A program made the position numbers and the translations under genes. The notes beneath the pieces were generated by a model. It was not told where the DNA came from and did no database searches. It saw only the letters and a program-made list of their open reading frames with translations. Source: Rotaria socialis (taxonomy: Eukaryota > Rotifera > Eurotatoria > Philodinida > Philodinidae). Taken from it: DNA of 64,000 nt. Positions 12,401 to 22,045 of the stretch are shown in pieces (positions within the stretch are counted from its first letter, which is position 1; each line of letters begins with the position of its first letter). Location: positions 306,321-370,320 of the forward strand of contig CAJNYU010000038.1 in NCBI GenBank assembly GCA_905331475.1, read 5' to 3'.

Positions 12401-13112
12401 CACAGTTGACATGAGAATTTCAGTTGAGATTGGAATGCGTGAAAAAAAGAATTAATCGAAAAAATATTTTTTTCTTTTTTTTCTGCTCGTGATAATAGAT
12501 TATTGAAAAACAAAATGGAGAAGAAATATTTCTCCGATAAATTCAATGTCCCCATGTTCCCATAGTTAAAAAATGGACAGAGTTGAATTATTTAAAAACT
12601 CATTGTAAAAAGATGCAAGGAATAATTCTCAATATAAAAATTTCTAAAGTCAGATCTCAACAAAAGTTCCATTAAAAAAATTAAGAAAAAACTATTCCAA
12701 ACTCAACTAAATTCCAAACTCGCCTGCCACATATATATAGGTGAAGGTCGGCTGCTATGCAGTCTGAAGACTGTTTTAGTATTTCAATACTTTTTTTTTG
12801 AGCGCTCTAGTTTTTGACATATCTAACTTGGTTAGATTCGGAGAGAATGGTCTTTCTGCTCCAGTGCCTGCCTGTCAACTTCCGTTCGTATCTGTGACAG
12901 ATGTGCTTGAAGACCTTTAAAATGATAACATTTGAGTATTTTGTCGGTTTTTAGACTTCCAAGAGATGGACGTTTAATTTATTGCTTTTTATGGTGTCGG
13001 TTTGTTTTGTATCAGATATTTTTTAACTCTTGGTAATTAAATTAATTTAAACCAGCTCAGTAGTGGTTTCGTTTACCTAGTTATCGTGCATTGTCGCGTG
13101 GGATTATCTGAG
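9430..13112. other. Long stretch without supported genes
   Basis: AT-rich with scattered short frames, for example about 10801-11025 on the minus strand; none has recognisable domains or consistent splice structure. An (AT)n run lies at about 11177-11195. A GC-richer block with CCGGTTCC-type motifs lies at 11565-11900. Confidence 0.5.
11565..11900. repeat. GC-richer block with CCGGT/ACCGG motifs
   Basis: Repeated GGAACCGG, CCGGTTCC, TTTCCGG and CCCGCCGGG motifs in both orientations contrast with the AT-rich flanks. A related block lies at 13390-13640, and a trace (CCGAACCGAACCGGTCCC) at about 24414-24431. Probably remnants of one dispersed repeat family. Confidence 0.5.
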
Positions 13113-13373
13113 CTAAATAATATCTTCCAATTTGAAGACACAATTCAATAATCTATCGTGGCCTCTACTCAAGTACAATGCTTGTGTGGAATTGTAACTT
13201 TTTCTTAATATTCCGTACATTTGAACATTGAATATACAATTGTATTCTAGAGATTCTTTTGAGAGAGCGGTCCAGTTTTGTTGATTGTAAGGTATTAAAG
13301 TCATGTAGTTATAAGGAAGACGTTTTCGAATAGATCCTATCGTTTCCGGTTGCGGGATTAAACCGTCTGAAAG
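13113..13373 (-). CDS. Possible terminal exon of an unrecognised gene
   Basis: An open frame follows a good acceptor (TTTTCTTTCAG) near 13374. It reads DGLIPQPETIGSIRKRLPYN and continues to a stop at 13113, with balanced composition and no low complexity. No upstream exon was identified, and the sequence immediately upstream is the GC-richer repeat block. I recognise no family. It may be a gene fragment. Confidence 0.3.
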   Translation of the reverse strand, partial: LSDGLIPQPETIGSIRKRLPYNYMTLIPYNQQNWTALSKESLEYNCIFNVQMYGILRKSYNSTQALYLSRGHDRLLNCVFKLEDII

Positions 13374-13389
13374 AAAATAAAAACTGTCA

Positions 13390-13640
13390 GATCTGGACGT
13401 TGCAACCGAATCGGAAAAGGAAGGAATATAGTTCGGATCCTGCTCCCGTAAAAAGGCGTCGGCACCCTTCCAGGAACTTTGCTGGAAATGGCAGCGGGAC
13501 CCTGGCATTTCATCCGGTTGCAGGAATCAGCATGGAAGAAGCCGTAACCGGTCCCGGAATACTACTTCCCTGTTTTTGCGGGAATTTCACCGGAACCAAC
13601 AGTTTCCCGCCGTACCGTTTGGGCCTGGGTATGACTATTC
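13390..13640. repeat. Second GC-richer CCGGT/ACCGG block
   Basis: Contains CACCGGAACC, CCGGTCCCGG, CATCCGGTTG and similar words, matching the vocabulary of 11565-11900. Overlapping open frames in both strands reflect higher GC, not genes. Confidence 0.5.
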
Positions 13641-15619
13641 GCCCCATGATGTTCAAGTATCAAAATACCCTAAAGCAGCACCAAAGTGTCAGCACAATAT
13701 CAGACGTATATGTGCAGAACTAATATATACCTGTTCAATCATAGTATTTCGTTATTCGAGAAAAATATTTATTCAATGATAAAGAGTATACAGTTAAAAA
13801 AAAATAGAAAAACCTGTAAAACAATTTTCTAAGTACTTTATCAATGTAAGGCGGTATGCATCTTATATGGACAACAAACCAAGAGTGGTTATAACTTTAC
13901 AGAAATATTTTTCTGTTAATACTAGTATCTTATAACGCACAGAGATATAAACCATTTTCAAAGAATAAAAGTATTTTACGGGGTTAATAAATAGAACTTT
14001 GTCAACAGTAGGCAAGAGGAAAAGATCTTATCAAGAAAATGAATTCAAAATTTTCAATATTAGTAACACAATTTACATACTGCTTCTCATAGTTTTCGAC
14101 GAAACACATGAATAGTAAATCTACATGCAATATGTTGGTTTGACTAAAATTATTATCGAGGAATATTTTAGTAAAGAAATCATTTTTCATAGCAATCTTA
14201 CCGAATAATATCGTCCATTAGATCGGTGAATAGGGACAAAATATTTGATTGTTCAACAAACATCGTTTTCAAGATTTAATCGGAACATTATATAATGATA
14301 ATTAAAAAAAAATTCTTTCTGTAATACCAGACTATCATATAGATTCAAGAAAGAAAGGCGTGCATCGAGTCGAGTTTTTGTCTTATGCTAACACACAAAT
14401 GTCTTACTATTCATTTCTACGTTAATCAATGAAATCTTATTCTTAAACAACGCATATTGACAGACAGTACTCGATTATTGATGTATACAATGAATCACCA
14501 TCGTGCACAATGTTTTTTTCTTTTCTTATTCTACACTTTCTCTCAAACACGAAAGAGGGTCGTGGTGGCAAGTAGATCATTGGTTTTCTATCGAATACTA
14601 TGTACGAGATCAAGTGAAACGAATAGCTCTTACAAAAATAATGCATTAGCTAAATGAATTATTAACGAGATAGTAGAAAATAATAGTAGTCATTGAATTC
14701 CATTCTAAATTATATCATGTTTCTCGACTGCCCAATGATGCTTGATTCTTTTTTCATACAATGTTTTGTTATTTGATGAATATGACTTCAACTTTATTCA
14801 ATAAAATTATCCACAACATATACGAGAAGGAGAATGAATAAAAAGAAGAAAAAACGAATAGCCGTATGATTTGTACGACAACACATAAGAAAACATTACC
14901 ACTACGATAAACCCTATCATTTGTAGGGAATAAATCAACATAAACAGGTATTTATATCAATTGGAAAATTCCAACTATTGATGAAATATATTTTTTTATC
15001 ATCAAAGTTCTGATTTGTTTTTTTCAATAGATTGATCGTATTATTTAACTCGAAAATTCTACTTTTGCCAGCCCTGCTATAATCCTCATGGTGTCCTTTT
15101 TTAAATTGACATGGTAACTTTCTGAAGCTCATAAGAAGATGTGTGGGTGTTGCTGTCTTCTAGGTTCATCTCTTCATATACAGCCATCAACATACCCACA
15201 CTTCTAATAATTTCAAGACGGTGATTTTCAATCAGATGTTAATGAAGAACGCATGAAAGACTGATTGATTTTTTTCTCATTGTCTCCTTTTTTATGTTGT
15301 CAATAAAGAATCCAAGTCAACTAACTTTCAATAATCATGTTTGTTACAATGTGATGTTATTATTACAATTCTCTTGCCCTATTTTGATTTTATTAATATT
15401 TATGTATTTTTTTGAAAGCGTATGCAAGTCTTTATCGTTCTATTTTAATTTTATTTAGCTCTAACTCGAGTTCTCAACAAAAAAAACTAGCCAACAGATC
15501 TGCCTATGTTATAAAACAAATAATTATAAAAAGATTCCGAATGTATCACAGACTGAATTGGGACCGATTAATAAAAAAAATTTTGATAAAAATAGATAAC
15601 AAAAAATAGAAAAGAAGTT
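13641..15619. other. Intergenic, no supported gene
   Basis: AT-rich with short frames only. It contains the small telomere-like hairpin at 15138-15204. Confidence 0.5.
15138..15204. repeat. Small telomere-like hairpin
   Basis: Left GATGTGTGGGTGTTGCTG and right CAGCCATCAACATACCCACA form imperfect inverted arms about 25 nt apart. Flanking AGAAG and CTTCT extend the symmetry, so this looks like a very short inverted-repeat insertion. Confidence 0.6.
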
Positions 15620-17772
15620 TTATGGGGAATCTTGCTGACCATTGAAGTTATCTTCGTCAAGGTCTGTTTCGAGTGACTCTTTTGACAACGGTGGTTGTGT
15701 TGATGCTAATGGAGGATTTATAGGCATTGGTTGAGATTGCGGGTGTTCTTGTTTTTGCCCTTTTCGTTCTGCTTCTTGTTGAATCAATAATTGTTGGATA
15801 TGCATCGGCAATCCAGGATTGAGACTCAATGCATATGGTAATAATGTCTTTGACATGTTACCGAAATCTACCATAACTTTAATAAACATTGTATCGTCTC
15901 GAACATATGGATTGTCGTCTTGTTGAATCATTGCCAATGGAAAGAATTTAGGTATGCCATTAGCTATATTCATTTCTGATCGTGGTCTTTGAAAACTATT
16001 CGATCTAATATCTGGTCGAAATGAATCGATGATGTGTCTTTGCTGAGGCGTTTGATCGTATAAACAAAATGTGACTTTGTAATTGAAAGGAAACTTCAAG
16101 ATGGCATCGTTTGGTCCACGCATTAGAACGAAAAATAATGACATATGTGTACCTTGAGCATTTCTGTCGCCATTTAAATAAAGACGAGCTCGCATCTTGT
16201 AGCCAGTTGGTGATGAATAAAATGGAGGCGAATAAATCGATGTTTGCCGTTCAGATTGTGCATCCACTAAAAAAATAATTCAATGAAAATATTCTATGAA
16301 CCTTGACGATCTCTGTTTGGATCATAACGCATGATCAGGAATAATATAGCATTCTGATATGCCTTGATATATTCTAGTGAATTGTACGGCTCTGGAATCC
16401 TTCTCTGACTACTTATTTATTTTTGAAATCTAAGATAAATTATAGTGGCATTATATGTACAACAATTATCTCGTCTAACAATAGTAACTATATATCTTAC
16501 GGTATCCTCAAGCATTGAAAAAGAAACTGCAAAACATTCTCCAAATCAATAATGTAACTTTCTCTTGTTCTCAAAGTCAAGCAAAAATGTTGTCTAGTAT
16601 TCCAGGACTGTTGTTCTCGGTGTTGCTGATGCTAAAATTAATTACACTGCCTACAAGTCTTTCAATTTATATGACAAATGTTACCCTATTTATTTGGTGA
16701 ATAAATTTCAAATTATTATCTAGAAACAAACAGTCTAGCTTACTCATTTTTTCATTGAAGCTAACGATTTTCCATGTCAATGTTCCATCATAAGATACAT
16801 ATTGCAAATCGTCAATTTTTTGTTTTAATGATGCAACATCTTGTTGAAGAATCTCCTGATTAGGTTTGACACCATCAAGAAAACAGCTTTGCTCTTGTAC
16901 ATTCAATTTAAGCGATCCAATATCTTGTGTCAACGATTCTATTGAACTTTGTAATTTGACTGATTCGCTACTAAGACGTTGTATATCATCGTTTAACGTT
17001 TGAATTCCACCATCAAGAATGTTTATCGTTTCATAGATTTCTTGCATTTGTGAACTGATATTTTCACTTGTAGTTGTCATCATTGTGCTACACACTAAAT
17101 AAGAATGCGTCGACTTTATGTGGTGCGAATTTTTGTGTTGTTCTCTCTATTAGAAAAATGTGTCGCACTTATAATTATAAAAACTGTGTCGTATAGTTTT
17201 CGCGTTCAGTCTGTCGACTAGTCGTTCACCGTTTTGTTATGAACATACAGCGACATATAAACAGCATCGCTGAACGCATGAAAGATAAGTTTTTAAAATA
17301 AAATTTTCTTTTAACTTAATTCTTGATTGCTGTTCAATCAAGGAAATGCCATCCCGATCCATGATCTGGGAAGGACCAATGCCAAATCAGTCAGCTCTGA
17401 GGATCTGATGAGATTAAATTTTCAAAAAATAAGGAAATATATTAAATTAAATTCAAAAAATATTGAAATATGCGTTTCGAAAACGACCAATAGAAAATGT
17501 GTCTGATGCATTGTGAAAAATGCGTCGTCGTCTTGCTGCACAGAATGTGTCGCAACGAGCACCTCGTATCGTGCTTTGTGTCATAGTTTACGACACATCC
17601 GACACATTTTTATTTAGAGTGAGAGGCACTCTGCCCGTTATCAATATACATGCCTAGAACTCGCTCGTGCGGTTCATTGAGAGGTTTAGCTTCTAAAAGT
17701 CGTATCGCCTTAATTATTGCTGTTTGATGGCTTTCAATCAAATAATGTTGTGATAATTGAGCTCGACAAACC
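15620..17772 (-). pseudogene. Second TRAF-like copy, 5'-truncated and interrupted by a MITE
   Basis: Near-identical to the gene at 1-1373, introns included. The coiled-coil exon is split into 17772-17623 and 17090-about 16744 by the insertion at 17091-17621. The MATH exon runs 16266-15620 and keeps the C-terminus missing from copy 1 at the window edge, including a polar tail ending near QQDSP. The RING and TRAF zinc-finger exons of copy 1 are absent: homology stops near 17880, in the intron upstream of the coiled coil. The remaining reading frame has no other obvious break, so duplication and insertion may be recent. If expressed, it could make only a coiled-coil/MATH fragment, starting after the insertion. 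Confidence 0.8.
17091..17621. mobile_element. 531-bp MITE-like element with imperfect terminal inverted repeats
   Basis: Defined by comparison with the uninserted duplicate (break at GTGCTA/GAGGC, position about 1231). The ends CACACTAAATAAGAATGCGTCG and, complemented from the right, CACTCTAAATAAAAATGTGTCG match at 19 of 22 positions. The interior repeats GTGTCG-type words and has no open frame of note. The target-site duplication is at most a base or two (A, or a decayed TA), so the superfamily is unresolved. Confidence 0.75.
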
Positions 17773-17884
17773 TAAACAGATCGCACATTTAAGTTCACCT
17801 AATGATTCGTATTATTGAATGACAAAGATAATGGAACTATTCCATTTTAATAGAATATCTTTATCTTCATAATCGATTTTAGGC

Positions 17885-18484
17885 ACTCTTCAATCTGTTA
17901 ATAAAAGACTGAGTCATGTGAATATAAGAATATACCATAGCATCTGAACAATTTTATCTATATCAACAGCCAACCACAGCCTCTCTTATTTTATAAAATT
18001 GCGTCCTTCTCAAGCGATTCTGAATAATATTTTGCAGCATACAAATTGGCACAACAGTAAACAAAATACTTAGAGATTGACGCTGATTCACCCTTTTAAT
18101 CCAACATTTTCTGTCGTTCTGGTCTAACACGAAAAAAGGTAATTGCATTTTTCTTTCTTACATTCAGTTACCACAGTCATCTGTGTTCGACTGCGGATTC
18201 TAACCATAACAACAGATACGCGTTACATACATTATTTGATATTCGTCCCTTCAGAAAAAGACAGATGCAGAATGATCTGTTTTCGTTCTTCAGTTTATCC
18301 CGTAGATGACATACTGGATTGAAAAGATTAAGTAAAATTTCAACGAATCGGTGTCCATTTAATTTTGTTCTTTTGATGAGTATTGTATTTAAGTTCCAAC
18401 ATCCTGACAATCATTTCGTAATGGCTGATTGATTTTAGTTCATACATCATCACAAGTTCTTGTTTTGTTAAGAAGGTTGCTATA
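17885..18484. other. Mosaic of duplicated fragments
   Basis: Positions about 17940-18030 match about 9337-9425 (shared CATCTGAACAATTTT and CTCTCTTATTTTATAA words). Downstream minus-strand frames (17963-18148, 18177-18410) have no recognisable domain. The remainder is unassigned. Confidence 0.45.
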
Positions 18485-18605
18485 TTAGACATGATTTAAT
18501 TCTCTTCTTTTATTTTATTTAAATTTATTTAAAATCTAAATCAATTTAATTTGATTTGATTTGATCTTATAGTTTATTAATTTTAATTTAAAATTTACAA
18601 ATTGT

Positions 18606-18638
18606 GACGTTTCGTATCTCGATAAGATACTTCATCAG
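18606..18638 (-). ncRNA. Hammerhead-ribozyme-like core, left arm (inverted copy)
   Basis: Reverse-complement copy of the core in the right arm, with the same CTGATGA, six-pair stem II and GAAACGTC. The intact core in both arms suggests that the palindrome is recent or maintained by gene conversion. Confidence 0.65.
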
Positions 18639-18859
18639 ACATAAAAATTTAGACAAATGACATATGTACAAATAAACAAATTTTCTTTTCTTTCAGTATT
18701 AGTCATACTGTTGATAGTGATACGGAAAACAAGACGGTAATAGTAATAGCTAGCTAAGGATTGAATCCTTTTCCGTATCACTATCAACAGTATGACTAAT
18801 ACTGAAAGAAAAGAAAATTTGTTTATTTGTACATATGTCATTTGTCTAAATTTTTATGT

Positions 18860-18892
18860 CTGATGAAGTATCTTATCGAGATACGAAACGTC
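18860..18892 (+). ncRNA. Hammerhead-ribozyme-like core, right arm
   Basis: CTGATGA (18860-18866), then stem II GTATCT/AGATAC (six pairs) with a UAUCG loop, then GAAAC (18885-18889) and GTC (18890-18892). These are the conserved catalytic-core elements in order. Stem III is minimal, with a self-complementary ACGT, as in forms that act as dimers. Flanking AT-rich sequence could form stem I (TGT with ACA next to the core). Catalysis is inferred, not shown. Confidence 0.65.
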
Positions 18893-19019
18893 ACAATTTG
18901 TAAATTTTAAATTTAAATTTAAATTAATAAACTATAAGATCAAATCAAGTCAAATTAAATTGATTTAAATTTAAAATAAATTAAAATAAAATAAAAGAAG
19001 AGAATTAAATCATGTCTAA

Positions 19020-19424
19020 NNNNNNNNNNNNNNNNNNNNNNNNNNNNNNNNNNNNNNNNNNNNNNNNNNNNNNNNNNNNNNNNNNNNNNNNNNNNNNNNN
19101 NNNNNNNNNNNNNNNNNNNNNNNNNNNNNNNNNNNNNNNNNNNNNNNNNNNNNNNNNNNNNNNNNNNNNNNNNNNNNNNNNNNNNNNNNNNNNNNNNNNN
19201 NNNNNNNNNNNNNNNNNNNNNNNNNNNNNNNNNNNNNNNNNNNNNNNNNNNNNNNNNNNNNNNNNNNNNNNNNNNNNNNNNNNNNNNNNNNNNNNNNNNN
19301 NNNNNNNNNNNNNNNNNNNNNNNNNNNNNNNNNNNNNNNNNNNNNNNNNNNNNNNNNNNNNNNNNNNNNNNNNNNNNNNNNNNNNNNNNNNNNNNNNNNN
19401 NNNNNNNNNNNNNNNNNNNNNNNN
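19020..19424. other. Assembly gap (405 N)
   Basis: Unresolved bases between the palindrome and the telomere-like tract. Long inverted repeats and telomere-like repeats are typical causes of assembly failure. A single N also occurs at 24107. Confidence 1.
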
Positions 19425-19434
19425 CCCGCTCCTG

Positions 19435-19542
19435 AGAGTGTGGGTGGGGGTGTGGATAAGACTCAAAATCACACCCACACCCACACCCACACCCACACAC
19501 ACACCCACACCCACACCCACACCCACACCCACACCCACACCC
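19435..19542. repeat. Telomere-like tract: GTGGGT arm, conserved core, long CACCCA arm
   Basis: GAGTGTGGGTGGGGGTGTG (19435 onward), the core ATAAGACTCAAAATCA, then about 70 nt of CACACC/CACCCA repeats to 19542. The core is the same as at 4429-4443. The tract joins the duplicated signal-peptide exon block directly at GTGAAATTAACTC (19543). Confidence 0.85.
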
Positions 19543-19604
19543 GTGAAATTAACTCATTGTTATTAAAGCAGCGAGAAAACAAAATGATTAAATGACTCAC
19601 TTAC

Positions 19605-19743
19605 CACCTATTCGATCAACAGTATCCGTTAAGTGCTTGTTATATTGGAAAGGCACGAATAAAATATGAATGGATGATAATTGCAATAAGCTAGAGAAAA
19701 GTATAATAAAAAGACGTAAGAAGAAACATGTTCGACTACACAT
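19605..19743 (-). pseudogene. Orphan signal-peptide exon, copy B
   Basis: Near-identical to copy A at 9144-9282: MCSRTCFFLRLFIILF start, HILFVPFQYNKHLTDTVDRI, and a GTAAGTGAG donor. Any downstream exon would have to lie within or beyond the telomere-like tract and the gap, so the original gene is broken here. Upstream homology ends at GTTTACATCCA. Confidence 0.55.
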
Positions 19744-19860
19744 GATAGTGTTTACATCCACTAGTAGCAATAAACACATGACTATTTGGATTACTCTTGC
19801 CCGTTTGCAACCTGTCGGTTTTCAGTATGGTTGGACACATTCCTTGTAAATTAGTTTTGC

Positions 19861-21120
19861 TCAGTTGACGATTTGATGCAGATGATCTCTTGAACGTAAA
19901 AGATGAATAATTTTCCTTTCGCATTGCCAATGTTCGTCCATAAAATAATCATGAGCTTCTTCGTATGTTCCGTCGACATGGAGAATTTCACCTGTTCTGA
20001 AGAGTACATAAGCTAAGTCGTTGTTCTGTGCTGGTTGAGAATTTATCATTCGATCATAGGCACGATCATAATATTTCCGTGCTTCATTCCATTCTCCTTT
20101 CCATTGACGAACTTCATCAAGACTACATTCAACCATTACGAGATCTTCATTATAGCCATTCGAATTGTATAATCATTTCGGTGGAACTTCGCCAATTGGC
20201 AAAAGTCCACTGTACTTTCGCCAACACATTCGGTGGAACTTCGCCATTGGCGAATGTCTTATTGGCGAAAGTCTTATTGGCGAACATACCGCCACCCGAA
20301 TATTGCTGCTACGATCTTCCATTTGACAATGTGACTATTTGACGTACTTTTCTTTGATAATTTGATCTTTATTCGACACAGTCATTTCGATCAGCCTAAG
20401 TTCTTTCTCTGTTGTCATACTCTCCAGTCGAAAGAAAAATAAGATCAGCTTGTTTCAAAGATTGGATCGCTTGACTCAACGAGAGTTTGAACGAAGAATA
20501 CTTGTTGTGAAAAGATCATTTCACTGAAAGCAATTTCCCTTCATTCTCTTTGAATTTCGTGAGTTGATCTATTGCCAGTTTCATTTGTCGATAGACGATT
20601 TGTATTTCTTTAGTAGACTGAATCATTGTTTGATGTTCTCAAACGAGACATTCTATCAGATCTGTCAAAAAATACCGAAATGTATAAAGTTGGTCAAAAT
20701 CTTTGATTCTCAATGATTTTTTGAAATGCCATCGAAGAGCTTCTTCTGATCGGCATTCATTTTTAACTTTCTCAATCACTTCGAATTGTTTGATATTATG
20801 TCGATAATAGGAATGACATACATCGCTCATATTTTCTTTATCGCGTTTTAACCGACAGAAAACATCATGATAAAGTTAAAACCAAATACGATCAGCAGTT
20901 TGTTTTCATAGATCTTCCGACAAATGCGCATCGTGATCAAAGAAAAAATTGAATATTTGTAGAGAAAATCAATTTGTTCTTGAATGGAGGAATACAATAA
21001 ATCGAGATCATTGTGGATACCAGCCAGTTTTGAATGTTCAAGAGCTACATGTTCATTATCAGCTCTTTTCCAGTTGAAGACAACGATGCTACCAATTTGA
21101 TATAATTAGAGTTTCAATAT
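19861..21120 (-). pseudogene. Decayed ADP-ribosyltransferase/TPR-type gene
   Basis: Conserved pieces in several minus-strand frames include a TPR-like segment at 20136-19861 (WNEARKYYDRAYDR, then a second helix pair), a QADLIFLSTGEYDNRE-like segment near 20460-20390, a CRSEEALRWHFKKS segment at 20830-20639, and an IQEQIDFLYKYSIF segment near 20960. Frames are broken by stops and shifts and by an inserted palindromic block at 20174-20301. The vocabulary resembles the better preserved ART-TPR relic at 53010-55327 and a family common in bdelloids. No functional product is expected. Confidence 0.55.
20174..20301. repeat. Short palindromic block (TTCGCCAAT family)
   Basis: About 128 bp with five copies of TTCGCCAAT/ATTGGCGAA in alternating orientation. 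It is bounded by CATTTCGGTGGAAC on the left and CCGCCACCCGAATA on the right, whose complement begins TATTCGGGTGG. It looks like a small terminal-inverted-repeat element inserted in the pseudogene. Similar words (GTTGGCGAAA) occur near 7815. Confidence 0.55.
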
Positions 21121-22045
21121 GAGGTTATATTTGCATTGCATCAGAAATTGAAGAGACAAACCAAATTTTTTCATCATCAATCGATTGAATTAAAATGACA
21201 CAAATTTCAAGTTGAGAGTAATTATAGAATACAAAATAATCACACGTATGAACCGATAACTTTGGATACTCGTATTTTTAGAATTTTTTCGATGAGAACT
21301 AAAAAGACACGTTAAGGTACACCTTTTGTGTAATCGTATTGAGCCCATAATACGTGTTACAATGACAACCTAAGCATTTGTTTTACTCATTCAATGTTTG
21401 TCATTCACTTATGCATGAATACAGTCCGTCTCACATTGTTTGCATCATGAAAATGTGCTCTTATGTATTTTTCAAATAGACTCTACTAGTCTAGTCTAAC
21501 TATTGAATTCGATTTCAAGAATATGATTATTGCTAGCTATGACCAGAAGACAAAATCGACCACATAAAGTTAAACCTATACCTTCCATAATGAAGAAATT
21601 ACAAAGAGTACATATCGTCATGAAGTACTAGCAAGATCTGAGTCACTAGAATCAACTAAATGTGTATCTAAAGGACGCTGTACGTTTCAAGCTGACAAAT
21701 AAAATGTGATAATATGATTATATATGTCAAACAGGTGAATCGATCAGTATTCAAGAAGATCCAGAGAAAAAATAGGCGAGTGGTAGACGTCAATCACCTC
21801 ATTTCAATGTTGGTTCAATTGTGAGAAAATTAGATTAACATCATTATTTTGAAGAAACAAATAAAAAATATAAAGGATAGATTTTACAGCAGTAAATAAC
21901 ACTTACTAAATATATAAGTAAAAAAATAATTAAATTAAGTCTCGCTTTCGATATATTCATCTCAGGAAATACTTCATAGCTAGAATTGTATGTTTATGCT
22001 GTGATACATTTGTATAAAATAGAATAACACTATGTTTAACACATA
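21121..22045. other. Intergenic, nothing recognised
   Basis: AT-rich sequence between the ART/TPR relic and the opsin gene. No frame, repeat or motif could be supported. Confidence 0.5.

Larger units (their letters stand above)
18485..19019. repeat. Large palindrome with hammerhead motifs, running into an assembly gap
   Basis: Arms 18485-18729 and 18769-19019 are near-perfect inverted copies around a loop of about 39 nt. The right arm ends exactly at the gap, so the true arms may be longer. Each arm contains a CTGATGA...GAAACGTC hammerhead-like core. Hammerhead motifs are known in Penelope-like retroelements, including the telomere-associated Athena/terminon elements of bdelloids. That makes this a candidate terminal part of such an element or a retrozyme-like inverted dimer. 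No reverse transcriptase is visible. Confidence 0.85.

Noticed and set aside
17405..17430. CTGATGA near 17406 considered as a further hammerhead core
   Set aside because: No stem II and no GAAAC follow at suitable distance.
18955..19566. Long reading frames on both strands across the gap
   Set aside because: They are made almost entirely of N bases plus telomere-like repeats; no coding evidence.
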